A DNA stretch of 64,000 nucleotides from contig DASRWC010000048.1 of the NCBI GenBank assembly GCA_035654795.1, positions 1 to 64,000 on the forward strand. The letters are read 5' to 3'. Positions 51,076 to 60,299 of the stretch are shown in pieces. Below the pieces are notes generated by a model, which was given only the letters and a program-made list of their open reading frames with translations, had not been told where the DNA came from and made no database searches. Positions within the stretch are counted from its first letter, which is position 1. Each line of letters begins with the position of its first letter. This DNA is from JAAYLC01 sp035654795 (GTDB lineage Bacteria > Bacteroidota > Bacteroidia > Flavobacteriales > Flavobacteriaceae). A program made the translations under genes and the position numbers.

Positions 51076-53276
51076 TGAAGCGGGAGCCGATCAACCAGAA
51101 GAGGCATTTTTTTACTCATTGCTAATAACCACTTCAGTTGTTCACGCACAAGATAGGCTTCTTCCAGCTGCGCAGAATGTTCTTCTTTATCATTGCTGTG
51201 GATCACTATCTTATTATTACGACCATAGGTTAAGTCAAAAATATCTTCTGTTTCTTTTGTATGCGTAATGTTTTTTGATTTTCCCTCATCCAAGATAGTC
51301 TCTGCCTGTATCATATTAGCTACGATAGCATCGGAAACTTTTTCAAAATTTTTTGAGGCGGAAGTAATGGGATGATTAGTGATGTATGTGCTCACCGAAG
51401 CCAACGAAGCCAGAAACGTATGGTTAAGTACTACAATTTCATAGACTTGTTCCATATTCTTTTGTTGCGATTTGGGCTCTTGTGTCATACGTTGAAAAGC
51501 TGCACTTAAATTGGACATTTCAATAAAAGCCTTTTTCCGAGATATTTTTAAGGCAGAAGGATCTGTAATTTTTTCTTTATAAAAATTAGCAATTTCAGCA
51601 AAATACTTCCTATTAGCCGCTATCGTTGTGCAAAGGGTTTTTTGTATGTTTTGTATTTCCCAAGCCGGCCAAAGAAATAGATTGCCCATAACAGCCAGCC
51701 CCGTTCCTATGAGTGTGTCTGTTACACGATACTGAATTACATTAAAAACATCGGGAGTAATAAGAGCATAGGAAAAAACAACACTGAGTGTGATGAAAGT
51801 AGCAGCTGCCTTATAATTTCTTTGGATCATTGAAAATGAAATTATAAGCGTAATTATGGCAAGAATGCCATAAGTCCATGGATTTTTTATCCAAAAAACA
51901 ATACCTACAGCAAGCACGCCTCCAATTAGGGTGCCGATGGTGCGTTCTCTGGAGCGTTGTTTGGTCAATCCAAAAGAAGGTCTCATAATAACGATGATGG
52001 TGAGCAAGATCCAATAAGAATTTTGCAGCTCCAGAAATTCCCCAAGAGCAAAACCAATAATAGTCACCACTGCCATTCTTGCCGAGTGTCTAAAAATTGG
52101 TGAGGCAGGATTCAGATTTTCAATAAGAATATTGAAATCATAACTTTCTTTAGTCAGGAATTTTCTGGCTTCTTCATTCTTAATAAAAGACACTTGCGGG
52201 GTAGAGGTTCCGATCAACAACCATTCTATTTTCTGAATTTTTTCTGTTTGTTCTGCCTGATACTTGTACAGGTTACGCAACATCGAGAGGTCTTCATCAT
52301 TCAGATCGTTCTGATTTGAATATTGATTGATATCCTGCTCCACTTGATGAAGGAATTCGGATAATCGAGAAGTTTTAGACAATTTTTTCGGATCTGAAAG
52401 TGTATGGGATATTTCTTCCAATCTTCTAGACATTTCAAATAAAAGATGTTGAAAATCAAGAAGATGTTGAGGATTCTTTCTGAAAAAATTGTCGGTCTTT
52501 TTATAATTGACAGGATGCGCCATAGCCAGCTCCAACATGTCAATGAGTAAAGCAAAAATCAATAATCTTTTTCCTTCATATATTGATTGTCCGGAACCTG
52601 TTCTAGTGGAAATCAGAATCCCTCGTAAGGTTTCATGAGTCTCTGTCAATTCCGTTTGAATTATCAACAAGCGCCTAAATAGTTCTTCTCTATCATTTTC
52701 CTTAGACGCTAAATTGCCTCTGATTTTTAAATATTCCGATGTAAGAGAAAGCGTTTTGGAGAGGTAAAATTCCGTAGGACCTTTGGGGAATAACACGTGC
52801 CACAATAGGCTCATTGAAAGATACCAAAGCCCGCCTATTCCGATCCACAACGATCTTTCAAAAGGGTCAATATTTCCGGAAACCGGCGAGAAACTTAATA
52901 CTAAGGCGAACAATCCTGAAAAACTTACAAGAGATGCCCGAAAACCAAATACCGAGATATAAGAAATTCCGAACACAAGTAGCGCGATAACCGGGATTTT
53001 TAACCAAGTTAAGAAATGAAGATTCCCACCAATAACAGAGATCGTAACAGCAATGCCCATGGAGAGTAAAATTCCTTTGGATTTTTGACGCGTACTGCCA
53101 CTAATATCACTAGGAGAAGCTAACATGGCTCCCACGGTGATAACGGTTGCTACTTGTACAATATCAAACGTAATCCCGATGAAAATGGGTAAGGAAAGCG
53201 TAATTCCAAGAAGCACGGCCTTGGAAAAATCAGTACTCTTTATAAAGGTTTTTATTTTTTGAATAAAATCTTCCAA
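51072..53276 (-). CDS. FUSC-family inner membrane protein (YccS/YhfK type)
   Basis: 734 aa. Two clusters of hydrophobic segments, about 20-165 and 395-530, each with several transmembrane helices, separated by a long cytoplasmic helical region. FUSC-family (fusaric-acid-resistance-like) fold; the second cluster begins FRHSARMAVVTIIGF and contains SYWILLTIIVIMRPSFGLT and the R-rich SRERTIGTLIGG, typical FUSC signatures. Starts at a TTG (53276), 23 nt after the -7 box TATCTTTG at 53299-53306; no ATG is available until residue 52. Substrates may be aromatic carboxylates or phenolics, unproven. Convergent with the GreA/B-like gene (4-nt overlap). Confidence 0.85.
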   Translation of the reverse strand: MEDFIQKIKTFIKSTDFSKAVLLGITLSLPIFIGITFDIVQVATVITVGAMLASPSDISGSTRQKSKGILLSMGIAVTISVIGGNLHFLTWLKIPVIALLVFGISYISVFGFRASLVSFSGLFALVLSFSPVSGNIDPFERSLWIGIGGLWYLSMSLLWHVLFPKGPTEFYLSKTLSLTSEYLKIRGNLASKENDREELFRRLLIIQTELTETHETLRGILISTRTGSGQSIYEGKRLLIFALLIDMLELAMAHPVNYKKTDNFFRKNPQHLLDFQHLLFEMSRRLEEISHTLSDPKKLSKTSRLSEFLHQVEQDINQYSNQNDLNDEDLSMLRNLYKYQAEQTEKIQKIEWLLIGTSTPQVSFIKNEEARKFLTKESYDFNILIENLNPASPIFRHSARMAVVTIIGFALGEFLELQNSYWILLTIIVIMRPSFGLTKQRSRERTIGTLIGGVLAVGIVFWIKNPWTYGILAIITLIISFSMIQRNYKAAATFITLSVVFSYALITPDVFNVIQYRVTDTLIGTGLAVMGNLFLWPAWEIQNIQKTLCTTIAANRKYFAEIANFYKEKITDPSALKISRKKAFIEMSNLSAAFQRMTQEPKSQQKNMEQVYEIVVLNHTFLASLASVSTYITNHPITSASKNFEKVSDAIVANMIQAETILDEGKSKNITHTKETEDIFDLTYGRNNKIVIHSNDKEEHSAQLEEAYLVREQLKWLLAMSKKMPLLVDRLPLH

Positions 53277-53298
53277 ATATCGAAAGCTTTGAGAGTAG

Positions 53299-53306
53299 CA
53301 AAGATA
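53299..53306 (-). promoter_or_regulatory. -7 box for the FUSC gene
   Basis: TATCTTTG on the minus strand, 23 nt upstream of the TTG start, supporting that start. Confidence 0.5.
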
Positions 53307-53339
53307 AGAAAGACCAAAGCCAGGAATGTAAAGATGATC

Positions 53340-54293
53340 TTAAGGTATTAAGGACAGATATACTTCTGTTCCTTCTGTGATTTGTTGGTCATTCCAAAAG
53401 AGAATATCGTGTTGATGCCACCCGGCTTTTATAAGATAATGACTACCCACAAAATAATTGTTTTTAACGGTCACTTTTAATTCAGTGGGCTTTATGCTCT
53501 GTTTCAGTCGATGTGCATAAACGGGAACCAACTTGTCACTTTCTTTGCCAAATAACCATTCCGGAAGCAATGAAACATCTCCGAACATTTGTGCTTCAGA
53601 ATATGATTTTGCACCATAATAAATGGCTTCGGGAGTATCATATTTCAACAATGTTCCTTGAGCCAACATCAATATTTTATCAGAGAATGCAAGCGCTTCA
53701 TCACTGTCATGGGTGGCAGAAATAACTGAAATCTTCTTATTTTTTAAGTATTCAAACAACCTTCGACGTAAGCGGTTTTTCCTTGTGGCATCCAGATTGG
53801 AAAAAGCCTCATCCAGCAAAAGAACTTGCGGCTCATGGGCTAATGCCTTGGCAAGAGCTACCCGCTGCTTTTGTCCGCCACTTAGGACGCCTACTTTGGT
53901 TTTTTTGAATTCTTCCAGTCCAACTACTTCAAGAACCTCCTGAATCCGTTGAGCCATAGCATCAAATTCGGATACGGGAATATGGGAGGCAATATTTTCT
54001 TCAACAGTGGAGTAAGGCATCAAATCTGATTCCTGAGCTACCAATTTCATATAAGGGGCACCGGGAATGAGTTTGTCACGGGGTCCCGGCACTCTCTTAT
54101 CACCGTATTTTATATTTCCATTTTCTAGGTGCAACAGCCCATAAATGAGATGCAACAAAGTGGTTTTTCCCGAGCCACTTTCTCCTAGGATACTGACATG
54201 TTCTCCCGGATTTATCGCAAATCGAATATCAGTTAAGAGCGTGTCAACATCATAAGAAAATTTGTCTATATCAATAAAAATAGGCAGAGTCAT
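53340..54293 (-). CDS. ABC transporter ATP-binding protein with C-terminal TOBE-like domain
   Basis: 317 aa from the ATG at 54293. Walker A GESGSGKTT (37-45), Q-loop VAQES (86-90), signature LSGGQ (137-141), Walker B LLLDEAFSNLD (158-168), H-loop SATHD. Residues 240-317 form a TOBE-like beta domain as in Fe3+/spermidine importers (PotA, FbpC). No permease or binding protein is present nearby, so it is an orphan ATPase. Its start overlaps the upstream stop by one nucleotide (TGATG). Cluster: small membrane protein - 131-aa protein - ATPase - FUSC. Confidence 0.9.
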   Translation of the reverse strand: MTLPIFIDIDKFSYDVDTLLTDIRFAINPGEHVSILGESGSGKTTLLHLIYGLLHLENGNIKYGDKRVPGPRDKLIPGAPYMKLVAQESDLMPYSTVEENIASHIPVSEFDAMAQRIQEVLEVVGLEEFKKTKVGVLSGGQKQRVALAKALAHEPQVLLLDEAFSNLDATRKNRLRRRLFEYLKNKKISVISATHDSDEALAFSDKILMLAQGTLLKYDTPEAIYYGAKSYSEAQMFGDVSLLPEWLFGKESDKLVPVYAHRLKQSIKPTELKVTVKNNYFVGSHYLIKAGWHQHDILFWNDQQITEGTEVYLSLIP

Positions 54294-54688
54294 CACTTCG
54301 CAAGTATTCCATCATATTCTAAGATAGGCAAAGGTCTGATTTCTTCTTCACTTATAGTACCGGGTCCAAACGTATAGTTTCGTTCATATAAATCCGTACC
54401 AACAAAAAATGTTACGAGGAATTCATTTGTGAAGCCAAGAACCTCGGTAGCAATAAATTCAATTTTTACAACTGTTTTAGGCAAAACATCTCCAAGAGAA
54501 TGTCTTAAGGTAGAGGTTTTTCTAGTATCACTTTTTCCTCTGGAAAGCACTAAAACGGTATTAATGGCTTCCTCACGGTTGTTTATCAAATAAACATTCC
54601 ATTGCTGAGATGTAAAATCTTCATCCCATTCTTTTATAGCAGCAATAAAAACATCTCGGGCTTTGTAAAATTGAATGTCTTCCTTCAT
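54293..54688 (-). CDS. conserved hypothetical protein, 131 aa
   Basis: 131 aa, alpha/beta, no signal peptide. KARDVFIAAIKEWDEDFTSQ (helix), WNVYLINNREEAINTVLVLSRG (strands) and IEFIATEVLGFTNEFLVTFFVG. I recognise it as a conserved Flavobacteriia hypothetical that tends to lie near pheS; its job is unknown. Coupled to its neighbours on both sides: ATG overlaps the stop of the 56-aa membrane gene by 4 nt, and its stop overlaps the ATPase start by 1 nt. This coupling points to a shared role with the ATPase, by inference. Confidence 0.65.
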   Translation of the reverse strand: MKEDIQFYKARDVFIAAIKEWDEDFTSQQWNVYLINNREEAINTVLVLSRGKSDTRKTSTLRHSLGDVLPKTVVKIEFIATEVLGFTNEFLVTFFVGTDLYERNYTFGPGTISEEEIRPLPILEYDGILAK

Positions 54689-54855
54689 TCTTTATCTCTG
54701 GTTTTCCACATAATCCAAACCACTAAAAATAAAATGGCTGATATACCTAATAAAATCGATCCAAAAATTATTTTGATCTTGGCGATAACAAACGTGAAAT
54801 AGATTATAATTGCCGCAATAATTAGCAACAAAAGCAGTAGTAAATATTTTCCCAT
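54685..54855 (-). CDS. 56-aa membrane protein (too short for standard calls)
   Basis: Reading frame from ATG 54855 to TGA 54685. Two hydrophobic stretches (about residues 4-22 and 31-50, KYLLLLLLLIIAAIIIYF and FGSILLGISAILFLVVWI) end in a basic tail KTRDKE. Its TGA overlaps the next ATG (ATGA, 4 nt), the same coupling as elsewhere in this cluster, which supports it as real. Function unknown; it could be a membrane partner of the orphan ATPase. Confidence 0.6.
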   Translation of the reverse strand: MGKYLLLLLLLIIAAIIIYFTFVIAKIKIIFGSILLGISAILFLVVWIMWKTRDKE

Positions 54856-54975
54856 GGTGGTTTATTTTCTACCAAAATAATCTTTTATAACTTGAAGATA
54901 TTTGTATTTTTTTATTTTTTAACAAAAAAAATCTCAGATCTCTGATTCGTAGTGTTGCTTTGGAATGTTTTGTGA

Positions 54976-55995
54976 TTACAAAACGCTCTTAAACTGCTCT
55001 AAAAATCTAATATCATTTTCGGCAAACATCCGAATGTCCGGAATCTGGTAAAGCAACATGGCAATTCTGTCTATACCCATACCAAAGGCAAATCCGGAAT
55101 ATTCTTCAGGATCTATATTACAATTCTTTAATACATTGGGATCTACCATTCCGCACCCCATAATCTCCAGCCATCCTGTTCCCTTTGTCATTCTATAGTC
55201 TGTTTCTGTCTCCAGTCCCCAATAAACATCAACCTCGGCACTGGGCTCTGTAAAAGGAAAATAGGAGGGACGTAGTCGTATTTTAGATTTTCCAAACATC
55301 TCTGTAGTAAAATACTGTAATGTTTGTTTAAGATCTGCAAAACTCACTCCTTTATCAATATACAATCCCTCCACCTGGTGAAAAAAACAGTGAGACCGGG
55401 CAGAAATATCTTCGTTCCTATACACCCTTCCGGGAGAAATAGTTCGAATGGGCGGCTTATTACTTTCCATATACCGAACCTGAACCGATGAGGTATGCGT
55501 TCTTAGAAGAATATCGGGATTTGTTCGGATAAAAAATGTATCCTGCATATCTCGGGCAGGATGATGTTCAGGAAGGTTTAAAGCAGAAAAATTATGCCAA
55601 TCGTCTTCAATCTCGGGTCCTTCAGAAACATTGAAACCTACCCTGGAGAAAATGTCGATGATTTTATTTTTTACAATAGAAATAGGGTGGCGAGACCCGA
55701 GGCTGAAAGCTTCTCCGGGACGTGTAAGATCTCCATATAACCCAACTTGCGGTTGTGAAGATTCTATTTTTTCTTTCAGCTCTGCAACTTTTTCCTGAGC
55801 TGCATCTTTGAACTGATTAATAACTTGACCAAATTCCTTTTTTCGTTCATTAGGTACATTTTTGAACTCGGCTAAAAATTCATTCAAGAGTCCCTTTTTG
55901 CCCAGATATTTTATTCTGAAATTTTCAATTTCTTCTTTGTTTTCGGAAGTAAAAGATTTTATCTCGGCAATGCGTTGTTTTATAATGTCTATCAT
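54976..55995 (-). CDS. pheS: phenylalanine--tRNA ligase, alpha subunit
   Basis: Alpha subunit of the (alphabeta)2 PheRS. 339 aa. N-terminal coiled-coil arm, then class II catalytic domain: FEGP-like SEGPEIEDDWHNFSAL (motif 1 region), GRVYRNEDISARSHCFFHQVEGL (motif 2) and GFAFGMGIDRIAML (motif 3). Cotranscribed with the 118-aa gene just upstream (18-nt gap). pheT is not in the window. Confidence 0.97.
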   Translation of the reverse strand: MIDIIKQRIAEIKSFTSENKEEIENFRIKYLGKKGLLNEFLAEFKNVPNERKKEFGQVINQFKDAAQEKVAELKEKIESSQPQVGLYGDLTRPGEAFSLGSRHPISIVKNKIIDIFSRVGFNVSEGPEIEDDWHNFSALNLPEHHPARDMQDTFFIRTNPDILLRTHTSSVQVRYMESNKPPIRTISPGRVYRNEDISARSHCFFHQVEGLYIDKGVSFADLKQTLQYFTTEMFGKSKIRLRPSYFPFTEPSAEVDVYWGLETETDYRMTKGTGWLEIMGCGMVDPNVLKNCNIDPEEYSGFAFGMGIDRIAMLLYQIPDIRMFAENDIRFLEQFKSVL

Positions 55996-56013
55996 AATGG
56001 AGTGATTGAGAAT

Positions 56014-56370
56014 TTATTGAATCACTTCTTTTTCTAAAAAATATTGAACAATAGCCTCTTTCATTAAAAGACTCTGTTCTCCTGCTTTAAGATGTGGCAA
56101 TTCTTCCACTACTTTATAGTGTGGCCAGCCTTCGTTGTCAACATATTCAAATTCATAGAAACCGTATGGTTGAAGGAGTCTGCAAATGGCAATATGCATA
56201 AGGTCCAGTTTATGATCCTTTTTAAATTTACGATCAAATTTTCCAAACTCCTGAAGACCGATCAAATAAATAATGGCATCCAGTTCCAATTTATCTCCAT
56301 CGGCAAATTTATTGCTAAGTAGTTGGACTACAGTCTCCCAACGTTCTTTCAGTTTTTCATCTCTCGCCAT
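56014..56370 (-). CDS. conserved hypothetical protein, first gene of the pheS transcript
   Basis: 118 aa, helix-rich, no signal. Central DAIIYLIGLQEFGKFDRKFKKDHKLDLMHIAICRLLQPYG and a C-terminal EFEYVDNEGWPHY hairpin. I do not recognise a fold, but the family occurs in Flavobacteriia directly upstream of pheS, as here (18 nt). Own -7 box at 56392-56399 (TATCTTTG). Possible role in translation by association only. Confidence 0.75.
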   Translation of the reverse strand: MARDEKLKERWETVVQLLSNKFADGDKLELDAIIYLIGLQEFGKFDRKFKKDHKLDLMHIAICRLLQPYGFYEFEYVDNEGWPHYKVVEELPHLKAGEQSLLMKEAIVQYFLEKEVIQ

Positions 56371-56391
56371 TGATCTTCAATTTTTAATGCG

Positions 56392-56399
56392 CAAAGATA
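56392..56399 (-). promoter_or_regulatory. -7 box for the hypothetical-pheS operon
   Basis: TATCTTTG on the minus strand, exact consensus, 21 nt upstream of the ATG. Confidence 0.55.
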
Positions 56400-56517
56400 G
56401 GTAATTGACGCGAAGCATCAGGTTGTTTTTATGTTGAAACCCGAGATAATTCAGAAGATGCTACTCTAATTTTAAGCTGTAATTGGCAGTTTATATTATA
56501 TTTAGCAAATTTTTTTT

Positions 56518-57117
56518 ATGAATTCCGTTGATACCATTGTTTTACTTCTTCTTGCGCTGGCTTTTCTGATTGGGTTTCGCAACGGTTTCGTCAAGTCAGC
56601 ACTGTCTTTCATTTCCTGGATCGTTGGAATCTATGTTGCCGGACTCTTCGGCGAGAAGTTTAGCATTTATGTCAAATCTTGGTTCCACTTAAGCAATGAT
56701 TTATCAAGAATTATCGCCTTCGTATTTATTTTTCTAATCGTTGTTGTGCTTCTAAATCTTGCTGCGAGATTATTGACCGGAGTGTTGAAAATGCTAATGA
56801 TGGGCCTGACGAACAAAATTCTGGGAGGTGTATTTAATGTGTTGAAATACATATTCGTCCTCAGTTTTATTCTCATGGTCGTCAATTCCACCTACAGTTA
56901 CCGAATTTTATCTGAGGAAGATCGGCAGAAATCTAAGCTTTATGAACCCATAGCAACGATAGCGCCGGCTATTTTTCCTCATATTCAAAGCAATCTCCAC
57001 GAATTTGAAATGTTGTGGAAACCATCGGAGCTTCCCGAATCCACTGAAGATGAAAATATTGATTCGCTACAGCAAATACAAAAAGTTTTAAAAAATAGTG
57101 AATATCAGGAAAATTAG
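56518..57117 (+). CDS. CvpA family membrane protein
   Basis: 199 aa with four hydrophobic segments (about 5-22, 25-45, 62-82, 98-120) then a soluble tail. The N-terminus VDTIVLLLLALAFLIGFRNGFVKSALSFISWIVGIYVA is a CvpA signature. Homologues are required for colicin V production in E. coli and affect cell-envelope function. Divergent from the pheS operon. A TATATTTA sequence upstream is one base from the -7 consensus. Confidence 0.9.
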   Translation: MNSVDTIVLLLLALAFLIGFRNGFVKSALSFISWIVGIYVAGLFGEKFSIYVKSWFHLSNDLSRIIAFVFIFLIVVVLLNLAARLLTGVLKMLMMGLTNKILGGVFNVLKYIFVLSFILMVVNSTYSYRILSEEDRQKSKLYEPIATIAPAIFPHIQSNLHEFEMLWKPSELPESTEDENIDSLQQIQKVLKNSEYQEN

Positions 57118-57163
57118 ACTAAACCTTATCAATTCTATAACATTTTAAATGTTTATAAAGTGT

Positions 57164-57171
57164 TAGATTTG
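57164..57171 (+). promoter_or_regulatory. -7 box for sod
   Basis: TAGATTTG, exact consensus, 36 nt upstream of the chosen ATG at 57208. An upstream in-frame start at 57160 lies before this box and is rejected. Confidence 0.55.
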
Positions 57172-57207
57172 GTAGAATTTATTTTATCAACCTTTAAACA
57201 GTATATT

Positions 57208-57816
57208 ATGTCATTTAATTTACCGGATTTACCTTATGCATTTGATGCTTTAGAGCCTAACATTGATGCTAAAACTATGGAAATTCACCACGATCGCCAC
57301 CATAAAGGTTATACAGACAATCTTAATAAAGCTATTGAAGGGACTGATTTGGAAAACAAATCTATAGAAGATATATTGAAAAATCTTGATATGGATAACA
57401 AAGCAGTTCGAAATAATGGAGGAGGATACTTCAACCATAATCTTTTTTGGGAAGTGATGTCTCCTAACGGAGGCGGAAAACCTCAAGGATCATTAGCAAA
57501 AGCAATTGACGATGCCTTTGGAAGTTTTGACGCATTCAAAGAAAAATTTTCTAATGCAGCCAAAACTCAATTCGGATCAGGATGGGCTTGGCTTTGTGTA
57601 GCTAAGGGTGGAAAGCTGGCGGTGACCTCTACCCCAAATCAAGATAATCCATTGATGCCTAACTCAGGATCACACGGTTACCCAATCCTCGGTCTTGACG
57701 TTTGGGAGCACGCATATTATCTAAAATATCAAAATAAACGTCCGGATTACGTAGAAGCATTTTGGAATGTAGTGAATTGGGATGCGGTTCAGAAGAAATA
57801 TGACGAGCATAAATAA
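57208..57816 (+). CDS. sodA: superoxide dismutase (Mn-type features)
   Basis: Dismutates superoxide. 202 aa. Metal ligands His27 (HHDRHH), His77 (GYFNHNLFW), Asp164 and His168 (DVWEHAYY). The NGGGYFNHNLFW sequence with Gly residues before the second His resembles Mn-SOD rather than the Gln/Ala of Fe-SOD, so Mn or cambialistic is the best guess. Own promoter and a strong terminator, so a single transcript. Confidence 0.96.
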   Translation: MSFNLPDLPYAFDALEPNIDAKTMEIHHDRHHKGYTDNLNKAIEGTDLENKSIEDILKNLDMDNKAVRNNGGGYFNHNLFWEVMSPNGGGKPQGSLAKAIDDAFGSFDAFKEKFSNAAKTQFGSGWAWLCVAKGGKLAVTSTPNQDNPLMPNSGSHGYPILGLDVWEHAYYLKYQNKRPDYVEAFWNVVNWDAVQKKYDEHK

Positions 57817-57841
57817 GAGGAGCATCTTCTTTGAACTTCTT

Positions 57842-57876
57842 AAAAACTGTCTCCAAGTGAGGCAGTTTTTCTTTTT
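57842..57876 (+). terminator. Terminator after sod
   Basis: 12-bp stem (one G-T pair) AAAAACTGTCTC with GAGGCAGTTTTT, loop CAAGT, followed by a T-rich run. Confidence 0.88.
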
Positions 57877-57892
57877 GAATTGTGATAAAGAA

Positions 57893-57922
57893 AAAAAGGT
57901 TCCCATTTTTTGAGAACCTTTT

Positions 57923-57923
<1 letters not shown>
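57893..57923 (-). terminator. Terminator after tRNA-Ala
   Basis: 10-bp stem AAAAAGGTTC with complement and an 11-nt loop; it begins at the tRNA CCA end and runs into a T run on the minus strand. Confidence 0.8.
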
Positions 57924-58000
<77 letters not shown>

Positions 58001-58010
58001 TTTTGGATGG

Positions 58011-58040
58011 CAAAAATAGTAATATTTTTGAATTATCAAA
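58011..58040 (-). promoter_or_regulatory. Promoter of tRNA-Ala
   Basis: Minus strand TTTG at 58040-58037 and TATTTTTG at 58018-58011, spacing 18 nt; the -33 overlaps the stop of the alpha/beta hydrolase gene. Confidence 0.7.
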
Positions 58041-58881
58041 CCGCTTCAACAAATTCTATAGTTTTTTTTACTGCTTTTTCCAGATCTTCGGGTAATAGTG
58101 CCGACTCCCACGGATGTTTTGCACCAAAAACATGATCGGCTTCCATTAGTAAATACAATTCTCCCTGAGCGCCGCTCCATTTGTTCAAGGATTCGGCTTC
58201 TATTATTGAAACCGTAGAATCGGCGGTGCCATGGATTATTAGAAGAGGCTTATCAAGAGTTTCAGTGGCTCGTTTTATTGATAAGCGTGTTGCATTTTTT
58301 ATGAAGTCTTCATAAAATTGGAAGTAATGTGGCAACTGTTGTTTGGTTCGAGAATTTTCAACATATGTGATTCCTGTTTCTTTCCATTCTTTGAAGGCCG
58401 GTGTATTCTCAAGAAATCGTGGTCTAAAGTCCGAAACGGAAGCCCAGGTAATTACTTTTTTAACCCGCGCATCTTCTGAGGCCTTGATTATGGAAATGCC
58501 GCCCCCACGGCTATGGCCCAGTAAAATAATATCAGTAAAAGCAACATTTTTCCGAAACTCTATAGAAGAAACATGATCGAGAACACGTTCCAAATCTTCC
58601 AGTTCTAAGGAATAATTATTATTCGCAAATGATTCAAGATCCGGAAAGTCAATAGGATTCTCAATTGTTCCTCCGTTGTGTGAAAAGTTGAATTTCAGAA
58701 AGTTTATACCGTGTTCCACAAAAGATTTTCCTACCAAATCCCATGCTCCCCAATCTTTAAAACCCTTATAACCATGAGAGAATATTAGAAGTGGCTTTGG
58801 CTCATTTCCTTCCACTGAAAAGATGTCGTATAAAATAGGCTTGCGACCTTCTCTCGTTAAAACACAATTTTTTTGAATCAT
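58036..58881 (-). CDS. alpha/beta hydrolase
   Basis: 281 aa from the ATG at 58881 (an upstream ATG at 58926 has poor fit). Nucleophile elbow GHSRGG with Ser124, an oxyanion hole region SHGYKGFKDWG, acid in HGTADSTV and His in EADHVFG. Family: dienelactone hydrolase/serine aminopeptidase-like; substrate unknown. No signal peptide. The tRNA-Ala promoter overlaps its 3' end. Lies between tRNA-Ala and the HTTM gene, 95 nt from the latter. Confidence 0.88.
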   Translation of the reverse strand: MIQKNCVLTREGRKPILYDIFSVEGNEPKPLLIFSHGYKGFKDWGAWDLVGKSFVEHGINFLKFNFSHNGGTIENPIDFPDLESFANNNYSLELEDLERVLDHVSSIEFRKNVAFTDIILLGHSRGGGISIIKASEDARVKKVITWASVSDFRPRFLENTPAFKEWKETGITYVENSRTKQQLPHYFQFYEDFIKNATRLSIKRATETLDKPLLIIHGTADSTVSIIEAESLNKWSGAQGELYLLMEADHVFGAKHPWESALLPEDLEKAVKKTIEFVEAV

Positions 58882-58976
58882 GATGTTTTTGAAATATTGA
58901 ATGTGTAAAAATAACGAATGTCTCATTCGGTTAAGAACATCTGTCTGATATATCCGGGTCTTCCTTTATTAAAAAC

Positions 58977-60299
58977 TTATTTTTTCAGGAAATTGCCGGG
59001 CATGGGTAGGATCCAGGAGGTATGAGAGAGATGATTCCATTTTTGATCTGCAAGATCTATAGTGGAATCTGTAAATAAGAAATAGGGACTTCGATTAACG
59101 CTTATATATGCTTTTGCGTAAACTGAGACATCGCGGCCTTCCATTGCCTCTTTTTCTTTTATCTTTTGGGCCAACTGCCAGATTAGATCTGCGTGAGCCG
59201 GAACGGATTGTTGTTTTGGAGCTAAAAGCTTGTGATAATCGTAAATTTTTCGTTCACCTGTTTTTTTGTCTCGAATATACATGGTCATATATCCACTTCT
59301 GGATCTCAGCATCATTCTCCAGCTCAAACGATGCCCTTCTTCTGTCCACAATACATTGTCAGGATAAAAAAGGTGCCGAAGGGGTAAGCCAATCTGAAAA
59401 AGGAAATAAATAGAAAATAGTGCGAGAAGGAATTTATTGGATTTTGTTTCGACGGAATTTAAGGTGAACTTCTTTTTCCTCTTCGGGACGAAAATTTTTC
59501 TCAACGTCCCCGGAGAAAAGAAGAACAAGGCGAATGCAATAGACATATAAGGGAAAATGCCGATCTGGAAAATAATGGAATTTGACAGATGAAAAAGAAT
59601 GGAAACTACAAAAGCAAAAACTCTGGTTTTTTTCCATAGAAGCAAGGGTACAATCAGTAAGTCAAAGAAAATACCCACATAAGCCATTATAATATGAACA
59701 GAATGAAGCTGGAGCCATTCTCCGATTATAGGGTAGTGCTGCTTATTTTCCATAAAAATACTTATGGCTGTCCCATCCCACCAGCCGGGATATAATTTGG
59801 CAAGGGATGCGTAGATGTAAACTATTCCCACTTGTAAAATAAATACAAGTTTCACCCATAATGGCATCTGAGAAGAACGCAGGGAAAGATTTCTTTTGGC
59901 ATCCAGCGATAAATCACGATGTGCCGGAAGAAAGACCATAATCCAACACAATAACATCAGGAGGTAATAATGATTATTATAACTGGTTTTTTGCATCAGG
60001 TAAACGCAGCTCCATATAAGAGCATACCCGACCATCGCCGGACGATACCTGTAACCTAGCATGACGCAGATGCCAAATATTCCGAGAAGAACAAAGAGAA
60101 CATATACAAAAGGACCTTGGAGATAATCAAGAAAATCGAAACCTATAAAATGAAAGGTAAAATCAGGAGTAACTAGAGTATCTCGCACCCATCCTGTAGC
60201 TATGGCTCCAAAACCTTCAATAGCGATAAGCAAACCAAACACGATTCTGAAAAGAACCAGTCCGATGTTATCAATTCTTTTATTCAGAAGTAAGATCAA
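58977..60299 (-). CDS. HTTM/vitamin K-dependent carboxylase-like membrane protein
   Basis: 440 aa. Multi-spanning protein with about eight hydrophobic segments in the first 300 residues, then a periplasmic or cytosolic C-terminal domain (RLSWRMMLRSRSGYMT, RSPYFLFTDSTIDLADQ). LFRIVFGLLIAIEGFGAI and YASLAKLYPGWWDGTAI fit the HTTM family, related to vitamin K gamma-carboxylase. It starts at a TTG and overlaps the end of ribF by 20 nt; no ATG is available before residue 82. Bacterial function is unknown. Confidence 0.85.
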   Translation of the reverse strand: MILLLNKRIDNIGLVLFRIVFGLLIAIEGFGAIATGWVRDTLVTPDFTFHFIGFDFLDYLQGPFVYVLFVLLGIFGICVMLGYRYRPAMVGYALIWSCVYLMQKTSYNNHYYLLMLLCWIMVFLPAHRDLSLDAKRNLSLRSSQMPLWVKLVFILQVGIVYIYASLAKLYPGWWDGTAISIFMENKQHYPIIGEWLQLHSVHIIMAYVGIFFDLLIVPLLLWKKTRVFAFVVSILFHLSNSIIFQIGIFPYMSIAFALFFFSPGTLRKIFVPKRKKKFTLNSVETKSNKFLLALFSIYFLFQIGLPLRHLFYPDNVLWTEEGHRLSWRMMLRSRSGYMTMYIRDKKTGERKIYDYHKLLAPKQQSVPAHADLIWQLAQKIKEKEAMEGRDVSVYAKAYISVNRSPYFLFTDSTIDLADQKWNHLSHTSWILPMPGNFLKK

